DNA of 64,000 nt, taken from the NCBI GenBank assembly GCA_050084985.1, contig JBITNC010000001.1, positions 21,638,001 to 21,702,000 on the forward strand. Reading direction: 5' to 3'. The stretch comes from Nageia nagi (Eukaryota > Pinophyta). Numbering within the stretch: the stretch's first letter is position 1; each line of letters opens with the position of its first letter. Both the position numbers and the translations under genes were made by a program. Under the pieces are notes generated by a model. It did not search any database, was not told the DNA's origin, and worked only from the letters and a program-made list of their open reading frames with translations. Positions 36,323 to 47,570 of this stretch are shown piece by piece.

Positions 36323-38189
36323 TATTATTCTTGCAAAATTACAATCTAAAAGGGGTAATATTCTTTATATTCATTATTATTTTATTTATTCATTCCTTTT
36401 CCAATAAAATCCTTTCTATACTTCTTATTTCTTATTACCCTTTCATTCAATTATAAACACTTGTACAAAATTAAGTCTTGAGTTTACATTTTCATATACT
36501 TAGTCTTTTTCTTAAGAGTCTTGTATTATATATGCCTTTAGTCAAAAAAAAATTTATTTAAGTAGTTTCTAGGTCATATTTGTATTGCTAGGTCTTAGTA
36601 AGTAGAAATTCATTCAAAAATGCCATTTTATTATAAGGCAGGTGTTGTTAGTGCATAGTTGAATGAGTAATGTTCGAGAGATGTGTATAAGTCATAAGGT
36701 AAAGAGTCTCCATTTTGTAATATCAGCTAAGTTAGTTTTGGAATTTGTCTAATTCTAAGTCTAGTTTAGGTCTTATTTTTGGTATTATTATATATAATTT
36801 GTATGTATGTCAGTAAATTTTGGGCCTATCTCAAGTCTTATTACTTAGGTTTCAATCTTGTATAGTCCAAGGGTTATTTTTGGACATTGTTGTATATAGT
36901 CATTAATTCTAGTTAAGTCATATAATGAGCATTGTTGATATAATTAAATGAAATAGAGCCTATGAAAATTTAGAGGTGAAATACTTTTTGATGGAAATTA
37001 GTAGGCTCCAGATAACTTAGTTAATGGGTGATCATAATGGTTATTCATGGTGGGATTTATTCACAACTTCATATTTAGCAAACCTTGCTAATTTTAAGTG
37101 ATGAGGTCACTCCTTTTTGGAGAAATTAATGGGTAATAAACATCTCAAGTTTCAACAATGCCCATCAATGTGTAACAAGACCTGCTAAGAGAAAGTGAGT
37201 GTTGTAAGAAGAGAGGAATACTTAAGTCCACTTAATCAAGAGTGTATGACCCTTGGGACTCTGCCAACATGTTGACTATAACTCATTTCCATGTTGTAAT
37301 AGTAGCTCACTCTCAAGTTTGAATGGTTATATCTTCCTTCACCCTTATAGTAGTCAGCACCAAAATTATAGAATAAAAATTTAATGATTACAAAGGGTTG
37401 GTAGATCACCAATTGATTAAGCATATTGATTGTACATATAGAGATGGTAAACCATACCTCATTAATTTAGCAATAGTTTAGATGTTCCATGGTCAAGAGA
37501 TAAAGCATGATTGATCATGACTAGATAGGTACATGATTGAAGGCCTATAAATTTCAATAATTGGCATTGCATTAGGACCATAATCCATAATCAATCACAA
37601 TTGTATATTGTCTTGTACATGATTGTAAATATTTAAGTACATTTTATTCTTATTAAATAGGGTAGTTGTAGTCATTAATTATGGACAACCACCCATTTTG
37701 TAAATATAACAATATACATAGTAGACTATTAGAGGTCTAAAAGGTAGAACATTTTAGAAATATTTCCTAGTGTGAGAAGTGTTTTCATATATAATATTGC
37801 AATATTATGGTATTTTTTCCTCTTCAATTTGTGGTTGTTATCTTATTTTATAATTGTTATGTATGAAGCATTATCATAAATTATGGCTATGTATTGTGAT
37901 TATGAAACCCCAAGAGTAAGTTAGTTATTCTATTCTTAGTCTTAGAAATGGATTATTACCTTTGCAGTGATGCCTAGGTTGATTAGTTTTAGTTTTATTT
38001 TTGTAGATTAGATTTTATCTCTTTCATGTTACTCTTGACCTCTTTTATATCTTTTTAGTTGCTTTTGATCTCTTTCATAGATAGGAATAGATCTTTAACC
38101 CAAAGATTGATCAAACCCTCATGAGCACACCATCCTGCCACTTTTTGCTCATTCAAGAACCCTACTATTGTCCAAAAATGAAGAACTAG
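36323..38189 (+). repeat. Element B 3' LTR, first part
   Basis: It aligns with 22174 to about 24035. It starts TATTATTCTTGC, where the first G of the TG end has become A. It is interrupted by element F after ccaaaaatgaagaactag. Confidence 0.9.
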
Positions 38190-38879
38190 TATAGACCATA
38201 AATAAGGAATTAAATAAATAATTCATTAATATGATTTACAACATATAATAATATTTTTTGAGGTAATACAAGCCATATACAATCTATAACTAATTTATAA
38301 ACCTCATAAATGAATAGATTATTCTATGTACATACAAAATGAATGGTCACATGCCTACCTTTTTATCATTAGTGAGCTCTAAGAAGTGAATTATTGCACT
38401 ATCAATTTATAGGAAATACACACCATTAGTGGTGTGGAATTAGTAGGATTACACACATGTAAGTATATAAAGAGTATTAGAGATCCAAATTCAAACACAA
38501 TAACATTCATGCATAATGAACACCATTAATAGCCTAAAATATGCACATCCATGAGTAAAAATTTAAATGCATGAGACAAGACAAAGGATATATCAACTCA
38601 AAAATAGGTGATGTTATAAAACCCTTTTTTGGGATGGATATGATATTTCATGTTCTATTCTCTCTCCCCATCTTTATCCTCATTCAAAGATTGTGTTTCC
38701 TTTGATGTATTTATATAACAACACTTCTATTATAAGATTTGACCCCTAGATCATGATATAGTGGTCCATTACATGAATTACATAGCTTTGGGTATTTTTA
38801 ACCCCTTTTTACATAAGACATCATTAAGGCTCTAAAATGAATTATTTAATAAATAATAATTTATTTTTAGGCATATAAA
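38190..38879 (-). repeat. Element F 3' LTR
   Basis: It aligns closely with 40717-41402 (gaccataaataa, attaaataaataattcattaatatg, gaggtaatacaagccatata and further). The ends have decayed to TA..AA from TG..CA. Confidence 0.9.
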
Positions 38880-38900
38880 TTTTACCCTCTTTGGAGGTGT
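38880..38900 (-). other. Element F polypurine tract
   Basis: The minus strand reads ccaaagagggtaaaat directly before the LTR, a purine-rich primer for plus-strand synthesis. Confidence 0.6.
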
Positions 38901-38975
38901 GATTAAAGTAATGAAATTACATATAAAAAGAAGAATTGTAGAAGAATTTTATTTTTAAAAACTTTGAACTCTTTA

Positions 38976-39254
38976 CTACACTACCTCTTGTTGTTGTTGT
39001 TGATTATGATGAGGAGGAGAATCCCTTACTACCCCCTTTTGACTTGATTCCCAGGAAAGGTCCTTGAATGGTGCAATCAAGACAAAATCTAATGAAGAAT
39101 CTCTCTCCAAGAATGATGTTGTGTAGATGATAGAAACAACTATGATGATGTAGGTGGATGGTCTCATATCCAATTTTGGATATGGAAGATGTGTTTTTAA
39201 CCCTTGTACTACTTCAACCATGAATCTGGCCATTTTTTCATTTTTGATACTCAT
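38976..39254 (-). CDS. Element F open frame, 92 codons, unknown
   Basis: The frame begins MSIKNEKMARFMVEVVQGLK and ends in a glutamine run (QQQQQ) before EVV. I recognise no domain. It lies next to the polypurine end of F. It may be a residue of the parent element's polyprotein or chance; the glutamine run comes from a short gttgttgtt repeat. Confidence 0.3.
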   Translation of the reverse strand: MSIKNEKMARFMVEVVQGLKTHLPYPKLDMRPSTYIIIVVSIIYTTSFLERDSSLDFVLIAPFKDLSWESSQKGVVRDSPPHHNQQQQQEVV

Positions 39255-39786
39255 GAACCATTCATACTTACATCCATTCCTTAAAATAGAGAGGATTTAC
39301 TTTGATTGAAATGAAATGGTGATGAAATGCATGTCATTGGTGGCATAGGTAATAGTGTACACATAATGAATAGTGTGGAATTTTGAGATTTTTATTTTGC
39401 TCTTCAGGATGTAGATACCTGCAATAAAGTCTTAGCAATACCCTAAATGAAAATAGTGTGCATGCATAATGAGTTACATCATCCATTGATGATGAGTTAA
39501 TATCATTAATCTACTTACAGTTGCATCACCATTTTGTATTTTAAGTGAGTGAACTCTCACTAGCTATATTGATGGCCATCAATGATCATACGTATTATGT
39601 CTATGATCTAAATACATTATGCTATTAGTATTTTTTTATCTCTTTCTTTTTCATTCTTTTTTTTTACATGTTGCTAATGATGCTTCCCATCAAATTCATC
39701 AAACATTTCCTTGTACACTATTACACCATCATTCTTAATGATTTCTACTATTAGATCTATGATTGAGTACCTTTTTCATCATCTTT

Positions 39787-40125
39787 CTAAAATAATAATG
39801 CCCCTAAGACATATAATGTGGCTGATATGGAGAAATATAATTCTTTCCTAAAATCCATCAAAACTAAACTTTGACTATATCCATCCATGAAAGGAAAAAT
39901 AAAGCTATCCATAATCATCTCAATATTTAGTAATGAAATATCAACTCTTATCCCTCCAATAGGCTTATCAATATGAACCATCCATTTTGAAAAATACATG
40001 AAAAAACATGGATCTACATTAGGCATATCAATAAAAGACCATACAAAATTATTATGAATCTCAATAAACTCATTTGTGTACCTTTTTTCTTGTGGTGGTG
40101 GAAGAGAAGCTTCAACTTCAACCAA
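39787..40125 (-). pseudogene. Element F Ty3/gypsy RT fragment with internal deletion
   Basis: This 112-codon frame begins in the segment before RT: RYTNEFIEIHNNFVWSFIDM matches the F.dvFaWsy.DmPG region. It then jumps to LLNIEMIMDSF and FPFMDGYSQSL, matching LPnidmivD and FSFMDGfSGYNQI. The palm region between (VDFR.LN) is missing, as is everything after DGFSGYNQ including YLDD. F therefore derives from a gypsy polyprotein by large deletion. The frame is still open, unlike A and B. Confidence 0.7.
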
Positions 40126-40213
40126 TTCATGATCCTTTTATAATAACACTAATTATCTATTCAATCTTGAAATCTCATTTACTTCCTCATTATCCTTATT
40201 TGAGTTAGTTAAT

Positions 40214-40573
40214 TCAAACATGCCCCATGTACTCCAATATATCATCATTATTATAGCCATCAAATTCCATTGGAACAACATCATTATACCATAATTCATC
40301 ATCAATATCATCATAAATAGGATAAAAGAACATATCATAATTTGATTTTTTTAATCCCTTTTCAACACTCTTACAACTATCAACCATATATTCTTGCACA
40401 AAAGGATATGAAAAAATATTACTCATTATTATTTCTTCAACTAAAAAAGTTGGATCTAATGATGATGTAGAGTAAGAACCATCTTCTTCAAGTTTTGGGG
40501 CTTTGTGCTTAGGTGGTGGGGAATAATTATGGATGCTATCTAAACTCTTCATTGTAGGTGCTTCTCTATTCAT
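40214..40573 (-). CDS. Element F open frame, 119 codons, acidic protein of unknown function
   Basis: The frame starts MNREAPTMKSLDSIHNYSPP and is rich in Asp and Glu (DDIDDELW, YNNDDILE). It lies immediately upstream of the RT-fragment frame and near the PBS, so it is in the gag/early-pol position. I recognise no domain. It is the longest intact frame of the window outside the 62 kb repeats. It may be a linker of the parent polyprotein between protease and RT. Confidence 0.45.
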   Translation of the reverse strand: MNREAPTMKSLDSIHNYSPPPKHKAPKLEEDGSYSTSSLDPTFLVEEIIMSNIFSYPFVQEYMVDSCKSVEKGLKKSNYDMFFYPIYDDIDDELWYNDVVPMEFDGYNNDDILEYMGHV

Positions 40574-40695
40574 CTTTCAAAATACTTCTTCCATGTTAAT
40601 GCCACTAATGGCCTAGAAATAGTTATAAATACTATTGATAGCATAGATCTGGATCAAAATTCTCATAAGATCTCACCAATAGGGAAAGATCAATT

Positions 40696-40713
40696 GAACA
40701 TTTAGGTTCACCA
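40696..40713 (-). other. Element F primer-binding site
   Basis: On the minus strand the LTR end (..ggtctaca) is followed by ttt and TGGTGAACCTAAATGTTC. The position fits a PBS; the tRNA was not identified. Confidence 0.5.
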
Positions 40714-40716
40714 AAA

Positions 40717-41402
40717 TGTAGACCATAAATAATGAATTAAATAAATAATTCATTAATATGATTTACAATATATAATATTGTTGTTTGAGGTAATACAAGC
40801 CATATATGATCTATAATTGAAGTATAAATATCATAAATGAATAGAGCATTCTAAGTACATATGGAATGAGTTATGAAACACCTACCTTCTAATCATTAGT
40901 GAGCTCTAAGAAGTTGAATTATCACACTATAAATTTATAGGAAACACACATAGTTAGCAATATGGAATTAGTAGGATTATGCACATGAATTGAAATATAC
41001 AAAAGTAGATGAAGAGTATTAGAGATCCAACTTTAAATACAATAACATTCATGCACAATGAATTCTGTTAATGACCTAAAATATGCACATCCATGAGCAA
41101 AAATTGAAATGTATGATACAATATGAAGGATATATCAACTCAACACATTTTTTGGGATGAATATGATATTGCATGTTCTATTCTCTCTCCCTCTCTCCAC
41201 CCTCATTCGAAGATTGTGTTTCCTTCGATATCTTTATATAGCAACACTTATATTACAAGATTTGACCCTTAGGTCTTGATATAATGGTCCATTACATGAA
41301 TTACATAGCTTAGGATATTTGTAACCCCTTTTTACATAATAGATCATTAAGGCTATAAAATAAATTATTTAATAAATAATCATTCATTTTTAGGCATATA
41401 CA
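40717..41402 (-). repeat. Element F 5' LTR
   Basis: On the plus strand it reads TGTAGACC..ATATACA, retaining TG..CA ends. A minus-strand TATATAAAGA at 41231-41240 is a possible TATA box for F. Confidence 0.9.
41231..41240 (-). promoter_or_regulatory. Element F LTR TATA box
   Basis: The minus strand reads TATATAAAGA. The other LTR has tatataaata at the aligned place (near 38706-38720). Confidence 0.5.
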
Positions 41403-41447
41403 ACTATACCAAACCAAACCTTTAGGTTACATTATACTAATGAACAT
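41403..41447 (+). repeat. Element B 3' LTR, last part
   Basis: The B LTR resumes after F with actataccaaaccaaacctt, matching 24031-24050, followed by aggttacattata. The final bases diverge from the 5' LTR, so the end at gaaca is approximate. Confidence 0.75.
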
Positions 41448-44400
41448 GAAGCTAATGAAATCCCAAAGGAGGTTAAAGAGAAAGATATACTCTATTCTTC
41501 CAAGCCTTTTATGGTCATAGTTATTCCTTTCTCGATGAATTTCACTAAGCTATTGTTAGAAGTGGTAATGGATACCAAATTTGATAAAAAATTTGTTATA
41601 TATGTAGAAGGAAATATTATTTATGATTTAAGCAAGGTATTGAAAAAGCAATAGGATGGTCAAATCAAGTCATTGTCTTCACATAAGAGTATGCATACCA
41701 AAAGTTTGAAGAGTCCAACAATAGATATAGATATAGTGATTTCATTCATCTTCATGGAAACCAAAAAATCATGGTATGGCTCATTAGGATGTAATGAAAG
41801 CACAGAGATATTTATTTCAAGACACCACAAATAAGACCATCTATTCTCTATGCAAGAATTTGGAGAATTCCACTAATATCATATTCGAGAAAGACTTATT
41901 TGGTTTAATTTATAAGGTGAAAAGGGGAGAGTATTTGATGGTGTCAAGTCATTAATGATAAGATGATAAATCAATTAAAAGTATTGAAGAAACTAAGAGA
42001 TTTTTCTATATGTACTATTTAGTATTCTTGTTCTTGAAAGATAAAAATTAACCTCGATCCCATGACATCAAAAGGGTGATTTACAACAAAAAGGCAACAA
42101 TCTATATGGCATATCTAAAATTTCATAAGGTGGAGTAATGGAACCATATTCAAAAAAGAACTAATGAATGGGAGTATATAATTATTAAGGAATTGAAAGG
42201 GGCTCATCACATCCCTAGGATTTCTATCAAAACTATTTATTTTCTTAAGAGATTCACATATTTTTATTTGTAGGAATTTGACAACTCCTATATCAGATAC
42301 TTTGACATTGATGTGGTCCCTCCTTGCTACCTTAATGATAGAATGGTATTTTTAGAATTTATATTATAGATGTATTACTTTCATGAAAAGTTCACTAAGG
42401 AAAATAATTAAGCACCCATCAAAATGCCTATTACTTGTTCATGGTATTGTTGCAACAATTAGTTGGAGGTGAAAATAATAAATTATGACATTGAAGGCTA
42501 TGGTTTTGAGAGTCATGCTTTTAAGACTCATTAGAACCCCATTGGCATAGTTGAATGATTTTTTCTAGAAATTTCATACTAACTATAAACATCATTCCCT
42601 CAATGACATTAAGAGATATAGAAATATCCATTCAAAGATTGAGATTTAGAGAATTTTTGAACAATTGGCAAAATAAGAGAGGGAAAGAAAGAAAGAAGTG
42701 GACAAAGATAAAAGTTGCAAGAGCTTACCTAAGCCACCTAAAACTCAATAAACCAATGCATAATAATTTACTAAGGAGCCTCAATTTAATCAATTTGGAT
42801 CAATGCAAGGGATCCATGTGTTAAAAATCATTAATGTACCTATCTTGAGCATTCCAATACTAAGATCCACATAACCATAATTCATTATACATACCAAGTT
42901 CCTTTTTAAGAGTTGATAAAGTAGTCATGCCATTACTCCTAATGGTGATACTTCATCAAGTAGTAGCTCTTCAAGGAATTCTAGCAATTCTAATGATTAT
43001 GATCAATCAAAGTTAGGAAGTGATGACAATAGATTAAGAAGTCATAGTGGGTATGAGGAAGAATCAGATAAGGAGAGAGGAGATAATAAAACATAAATTG
43101 AGGAAACTCTTATGCAGTATCATGATACAAGCCCAATCATAGATACCCATATATAGAGATATGATGAGTTTATTAAAGTTACAAATTTAGAAGGAGAGGA
43201 TGAGATAAAAGAAGATTCCCTTACCCCTTTCATATTTGTCTTGGGTTTAGAATTAATTGTTATTTATTATTCTTCAACTCTAGAGGATTCTCAATATTAA
43301 GATATTACTTTATAAGTTCCCACATGGTAAGAAGAAAAGAGATATTTACAACTTGTATAACATCCAATACCAAATCGAAGATCAAGAAGGGCTTGAACCC
43401 ACATAAAACCCTCAATTCACATAGAACTTCTTCCAAACATTCATCAAAGACAACCAAAGGTGATGGAGATGGAGATAATGATGATGAGGAGGAGGAGGAG
43501 GAGAATGAACAAAGGAGTAAGTAGAGAAAATAAGATGAATATGATCAACAAATTATCACCATTGATGATTTAGGTTCATTCAACCAACTCAGGTTAGAGA
43601 ATTTATTGAATAATATGGATATAGATTCTTATTTGAAGAATCTCAAAGAAGTAAGTAGTGATATTGAAAGGGAAGATAATATGAATGTCATAGAAGAAGT
43701 TGCATAGATCCCATCCCTATAAGATTACAAAGCATAGAAAATTTTGAAAAGGATATTCTACACATGAGCAAGCTCACAACCAATATTAGAAATTCAAAAG
43801 ATAAGAGGAACATAAATGTTAGCACTATGGAATATAACATTGGACCTTTACAGATCAAGACAAATGCTTACATTATTGATCAAGGCACCAAGAATCTGAC
43901 TAATCTAGTGCAAGAAAAGGATTCAAAGGTTAATAAGATAAAAAAGAAGTAAACATATGAAGAATATGTTTAAGGAATTTGAAGAAATGGGGGCCAATAA
44001 AGAAGATTTAAAATCCATATATAGAAGAGGTTGCAAGCTAGAGAAGAGAATTGATAAATTAATTAAGTAATCAAATTCTTCCCAAATGCTTATCATGAAC
44101 TTTTTAAATTGATGAAATTAACTTTTAGCTTTATAGTTTTGATGTTTATATAGCAAATACATAGATCAATGAGTGACAAAGGTAGAGAATATTGCTAGAA
44201 TTGAACATAAGGAGATCAATGATGAGAGGTTGATAAAGTTTTGTAAAGAATTTTTGTTCCTTTTTTATTGGTAGATAAATATAAAGACCAAGTGCAAATC
44301 CTTCAAATTCAAATATAATGAGGTGTATAAGGAAAATTGTGATATCATTTATTTGACTTTTATTCCAACTCTAGGTGAGTCAAGCCTGGAGAAGCAATGG

Positions 44401-44740
44401 TGAAGTTTGATAGAGTTTGAAAGAACTCTTTGAGAAAAAGCTAAAATCTTAATCTATGGAGGAGATGGCTATTGATTCATATGAATTATCTCTCTCATGG
44501 ATCACATAGGTTAAATTGGTGCACCATATAATTAAGAATTAGATAACAGGATAGATGATTTATCAGTAATAGGGATTATTTAAAGGACATGATAGGATAT
44601 GCCTTTTTTTAGGATATTATAAGGTGAAAGTTGTCAAAATGATGGCCTTATTCCTTTCCTTCTCCAGAAGTAAATTGAAAGAATAGATTATGTTATTTTT
44701 ATTTCTATTCTTATCATTGTAAATGGAATTAAGGGCATTA
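41448..44740 (+). pseudogene. Region G: decayed coding remnants of an unidentified element
   Basis: Plus-strand coding traces begin right at the end of the B LTR. From about 42000 to 42562 one frame can be read (FLFLKDKN, HDIKRVIYNKK, YLKFHKVE, ISIKTIYFLKRF, YFDIDVVPPCYLND, MYYFHEKFTKEN). Its stops are TAA or TAG where CAA or CAG would restore Gln. Another open frame at 43324-43524 ends in an acidic run (DDEEEEEENEQ). Lys/Glu-rich coiled-coil-like stretches follow to about 44060, and a last block FKFKYNEVYKENCDIIYLTFIP is at 44300-44370. I do not recognise the protein. It may be the 3' part of a third retroelement into which B inserted. Confidence 0.5.
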
Positions 44741-44745
44741 GAAAT

Positions 44746-44754
44746 CCCCCCCCC
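44746..44754. repeat. C9 homopolymer
   Basis: Nine consecutive C residues stand in AT-rich DNA. On the minus strand this is a G9 run, possibly a decayed polypurine tract, but no LTR edge is evident beside it. Confidence 0.7.
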
Positions 44755-45739
44755 TTAATATCTAGAGTTATATAATTTTTTGAGCTTTATTTTCTAGACT
44801 CAATCATATTTATGAGTTGGCTATTTTCAAATAAACAAATTTTGATGTTTTGTAATTAGGTTTTATAATTAAGGTTTCAAGGAACTTAGGGTTTTATTTC
44901 AAACCTAACTACCTTTAGGTACTACTTAAAGGCATGCAAGCCTCATTTGTAACTTTACCTCTAGATTCTAAAAGTTTCACTTTTTAAAGCTTTAAGAAAT
45001 ATAAGATAGTATCTTTTGCATCTCACTTATGTATGCTTATTTATGTGATACTTATTTGAGTTACAAAATGAATTTCAAGAGCATTCAATAATTAATTTTA
45101 TATACTTATATGATATTATCTTTGTACAAATTACAAAAGTAATTAGCGTTTAAGTTAGTGAAATAAATATGGAGTGTTATACAAGCTATGCAACATAGTA
45201 TTTCATTAAAGGAACTAAGTATTCATGGATCAGAAGTAAAAGAAACTAAGTTTAAATTAACTTACATAGAGCATATCTCTTATAACTTGATTAACTCAAG
45301 AAAGAATTCTTTAGCTTGGTTAAAAAGGTTAAGTGATTGTTTACCTGATAGGAGCTAGTGGAACAAACACTTAATTCAAAAAAAGGAAAGTTATGAGAAA
45401 ATCAAATTAGGTCTTTGAAATCTAGGGAAAGGATGAAAAACACAAAAATATTCATTTAATAAGTGAAGAGATACATGATTGAAACATATTACTACATTCC
45501 TCATAATTGGGATAACTTGAGCAAGTTTAATATAGCTAAGTTACAAACACTAAGTAATTGCTTACTTTACAAGAATTAGTGGAGCAAGTATTTAATCTAA
45601 GTATGGGAAATATTGTGAGAAAAATAACACAAGTCTTAACATAATCCATTAGCAATAAGAAAACATATCGAGGCCACCTCATTAAAATGAGGACCATAGA
45701 TCCCTTACTATCCCCTTTTTCTCCTTAATAAGAAAAAGT
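44755..45739. other. Non-coding region with a degenerate duplication
   Basis: No coding domain is seen. Two diverged units of about 130 bp resemble each other at about 45265-45390 and 45490-45610. Each has aactcaag/aacttgag, then taagt(g/a)attg(t/c)ttac, and a(g/g)ctagtggaacaa/attagtggagcaa, then tttaatc. Confidence 0.5.
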
Positions 45740-45879
45740 GAGTAACACCTAGTTACATCTCTCACCTTACCAATACACCAAATACCCCTAAGTGCGAAAA
45801 TACTCAAACTCTAAATTAGATGTATGGATGTGTCAAATGAAAATAATGGTTTTATATTTATTACATTTTATGTTCCATT

Positions 45880-46620
45880 TCATTTTGCATTCAGGTATAT
45901 CAAGTTTTATGTTCCATTTCATTTATTTCAAAAAGTGCTACTTGGGTGTGTGGATGTGTCTACTTGGAGCTTGTAAATCAAAATGTTATGCTAGTAGCAT
46001 TGTAGAGCATATTGAAATAATTTTCTATCATATGGTATAGTAGCATCATTTCAGACCAATATGGTGTAATTAGATCATTTCATATTATATGTTGGTGCAT
46101 TTGGATAATTTTATATCATATGGTGCACTTGATCATGAACATATGTTCATCCATTTTTATAATTTTATACCATATGATGCACTTGATTATGAACATGCCT
46201 TTATCTTTCATCATTTGCATATATAAATAGTGACTAGTCAGTTCCATTATTAAATCCTTCAATAGCTCATGGTTAACATCATAATTTGGCTCACATTGAT
46301 CGAGATTGGATGCCAAAATACTCATAAACCTTGTATTGGATGTGCACATGTGTCTACTTGGTGCTTTGTAAATTAAATATTATGATTTTGAATGCTTTGA
46401 TAGATATGTATCAAAGTGTGGACTAATACTCAAGGCCCATAAACATGTATGCAAAATGTGAGCTTTAGAAGAAGGTATGGACATCCATCAAAGAGTAGTT
46501 GAAAATGATTTTACCTTGAATATTTCATTTTGACTACCTTGATAGACTTGTATGCAAAATGTGAAATAATACACAAGGCCCGATATTTATTTCATAAATG
46601 CATGATGTGATATTTGTACT
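45880..46620 (+). pseudogene. C2 PPR-gene fragments
   Basis: Near 45945-46000 the plus strand reads GVWMCLLGACKS, the W..LLGAC segment at the C-terminal side of PLS-class PPR proteins. At about 46470-46600 it reads GMDIHQRVVENDF and, after a one-base shift, LTTLIDLYAKCEIIHKARYLFH. Here the Arg codon is CGA, where C1 has TGA. No complete gene is present and the fragments are embedded in the AT-rich repeat. Confidence 0.72.
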
Positions 46621-47400
46621 TAGTGCTTGTAAATTGAAATGTTGTGATGGAAAAAATGTAGAGCATATTTAAATCAATTAAGTAATGATAAAAACTATAT
46701 ATTATATGTGATTCATTTGAGCATAATTCATTATGTTTTGAACATTTTATCCTAGGAAAAAAATATCTTATTAAGGTGAGATACTATAACATTTAAATTT
46801 CTGAGTTGAATAGTTGTTAAGTATTATAAGTATATTTTTGCCAACTATATCATTTCTAACCATATGTGTACTTAGATCAATTTCATATCGTATGTTGGTA
46901 TATATATTATATCATATAGTACAAAAGTATTATTTTAAACTATATTATGTATTTATATCATTTCATATCATATCATGCACTTATCATTTCATATATCATA
47001 TGGTACACTAGCATCATTTCATATTAATATGATGTAATTAGATCATTTCATATCATATTATTCACTTAACATTTCATATCATATGGTACACTAGCATCAT
47101 TTTAGACCAATATGATGTAATTAGATCATCTCATCTAATATGTTGATGAATTTTGATCATTTTATATCATATAATGTACTTGATCATGAACATGTATTGG
47201 TGCAATTAAATAATTTTATATCATATGGTGCACTTAATAATGAATATATGTTGGTGCATTTGGATAATTTTATATCATATGTTTGTATAATTTGGATTTT
47301 TTATATCATATATGGTGCACTTGATCATGAATAATATATATTGGAGCAATCAGATCATTTTCTATCATATGGTACACTTATCATGAATATACCTTTATCT
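46020..47400. repeat. Degenerate AT-rich repeat array (tatcatatggt units)
   Basis: At least ten occurrences of atcatttcatatcatatg- or ttttatatcatatggtgcac-type units are spaced about 40-110 bp apart. They alternate with ttagaccaatatgatgtaatta and gatcatgaacatatgttggtgcatttgg blocks. Unit length is irregular, so this is higher-order shuffling, not a simple satellite. A few units are also in C1 (14600-14720). Confidence 0.7.
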
Positions 47401-47412
47401 TACATCATTGCA

Positions 47413-47466
47413 TTTATATATATATATATATATTATATATATATATATATATAATATATATATATG
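47413..47466. repeat. (TA)n microsatellite
   Basis: An uninterrupted or nearly uninterrupted run of about 27 TA dinucleotides with two phase breaks. Confidence 0.9.
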
Positions 47467-47570
47467 GTGATTGGTCAGTGATATTAGGCCATACTTTGGG
47501 ATTCCATGGCCAACATCATAATTAGGGTTACTATGATTAAGCTTGGGTGCCTTGGGTAATTGAGGATGAC

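Larger units (their letters stand above)
38190..41402 (-). mobile_element. Element F: small non-autonomous LTR element inside the 3' LTR of B
   Basis: LTRs of 690 and 686 bp flank about 1.84 kb. The flanks actag and actat match at 4 of 5 positions, and the uninterrupted B 5' LTR has actat at this site (24031), so the insertion is well supported. The polypurine stretch aaagagggtaaaa (minus strand) next to the left LTR and a TGG-starting PBS next to the right LTR give the minus orientation. The internal region keeps only short open frames, one with a truncated gypsy RT fragment. It would need another element's enzymes to move. Confidence 0.87.
22174..41447 (+). mobile_element. Element B: decayed Tat-like Ty3/gypsy retrotransposon carrying two nested insertions
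   Basis: The 5' LTR at 22174-24094 is followed by PBS, gag, protease, additional RNase H, RT, RNase H, integrase, a 4.3 kb post-integrase region and the 3' LTR. That LTR is 36323-38189 continued at 41403 to about 41447. Solo LTR E interrupts the upstream RNase H, and element F interrupts the 3' LTR. Without these insertions the element is about 14 kb. It is related to A in LTR ends, PBS, domain order and post-integrase region. All coding parts are broken. Five-base flanks (agaaa and tgaag) do not match, so the outermost edges, the right one above all, are uncertain. Confidence 0.88.
45740..47570. repeat. C2 dispersed repeat, second copy of C1, internally duplicated
   Basis: It aligns with 14050-15130 (C1). 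The gtgactagtcagttccatta..atggttaacatcataatttgg block at 46230-46320 recurs in diverged form at 47465-47560 (ggtcagtgat..catggccaacatcataatt). Part of the repeat is therefore duplicated inside C2. Between lie many copies of a tatcatatggt.cacttgatcatgaa-type unit. Confidence 0.7.

Noticed and set aside
44746-44754. C9 run as a polypurine tract of a minus-strand element.
   Set aside because: No LTR-like TG start or paired repeat was found beside it.
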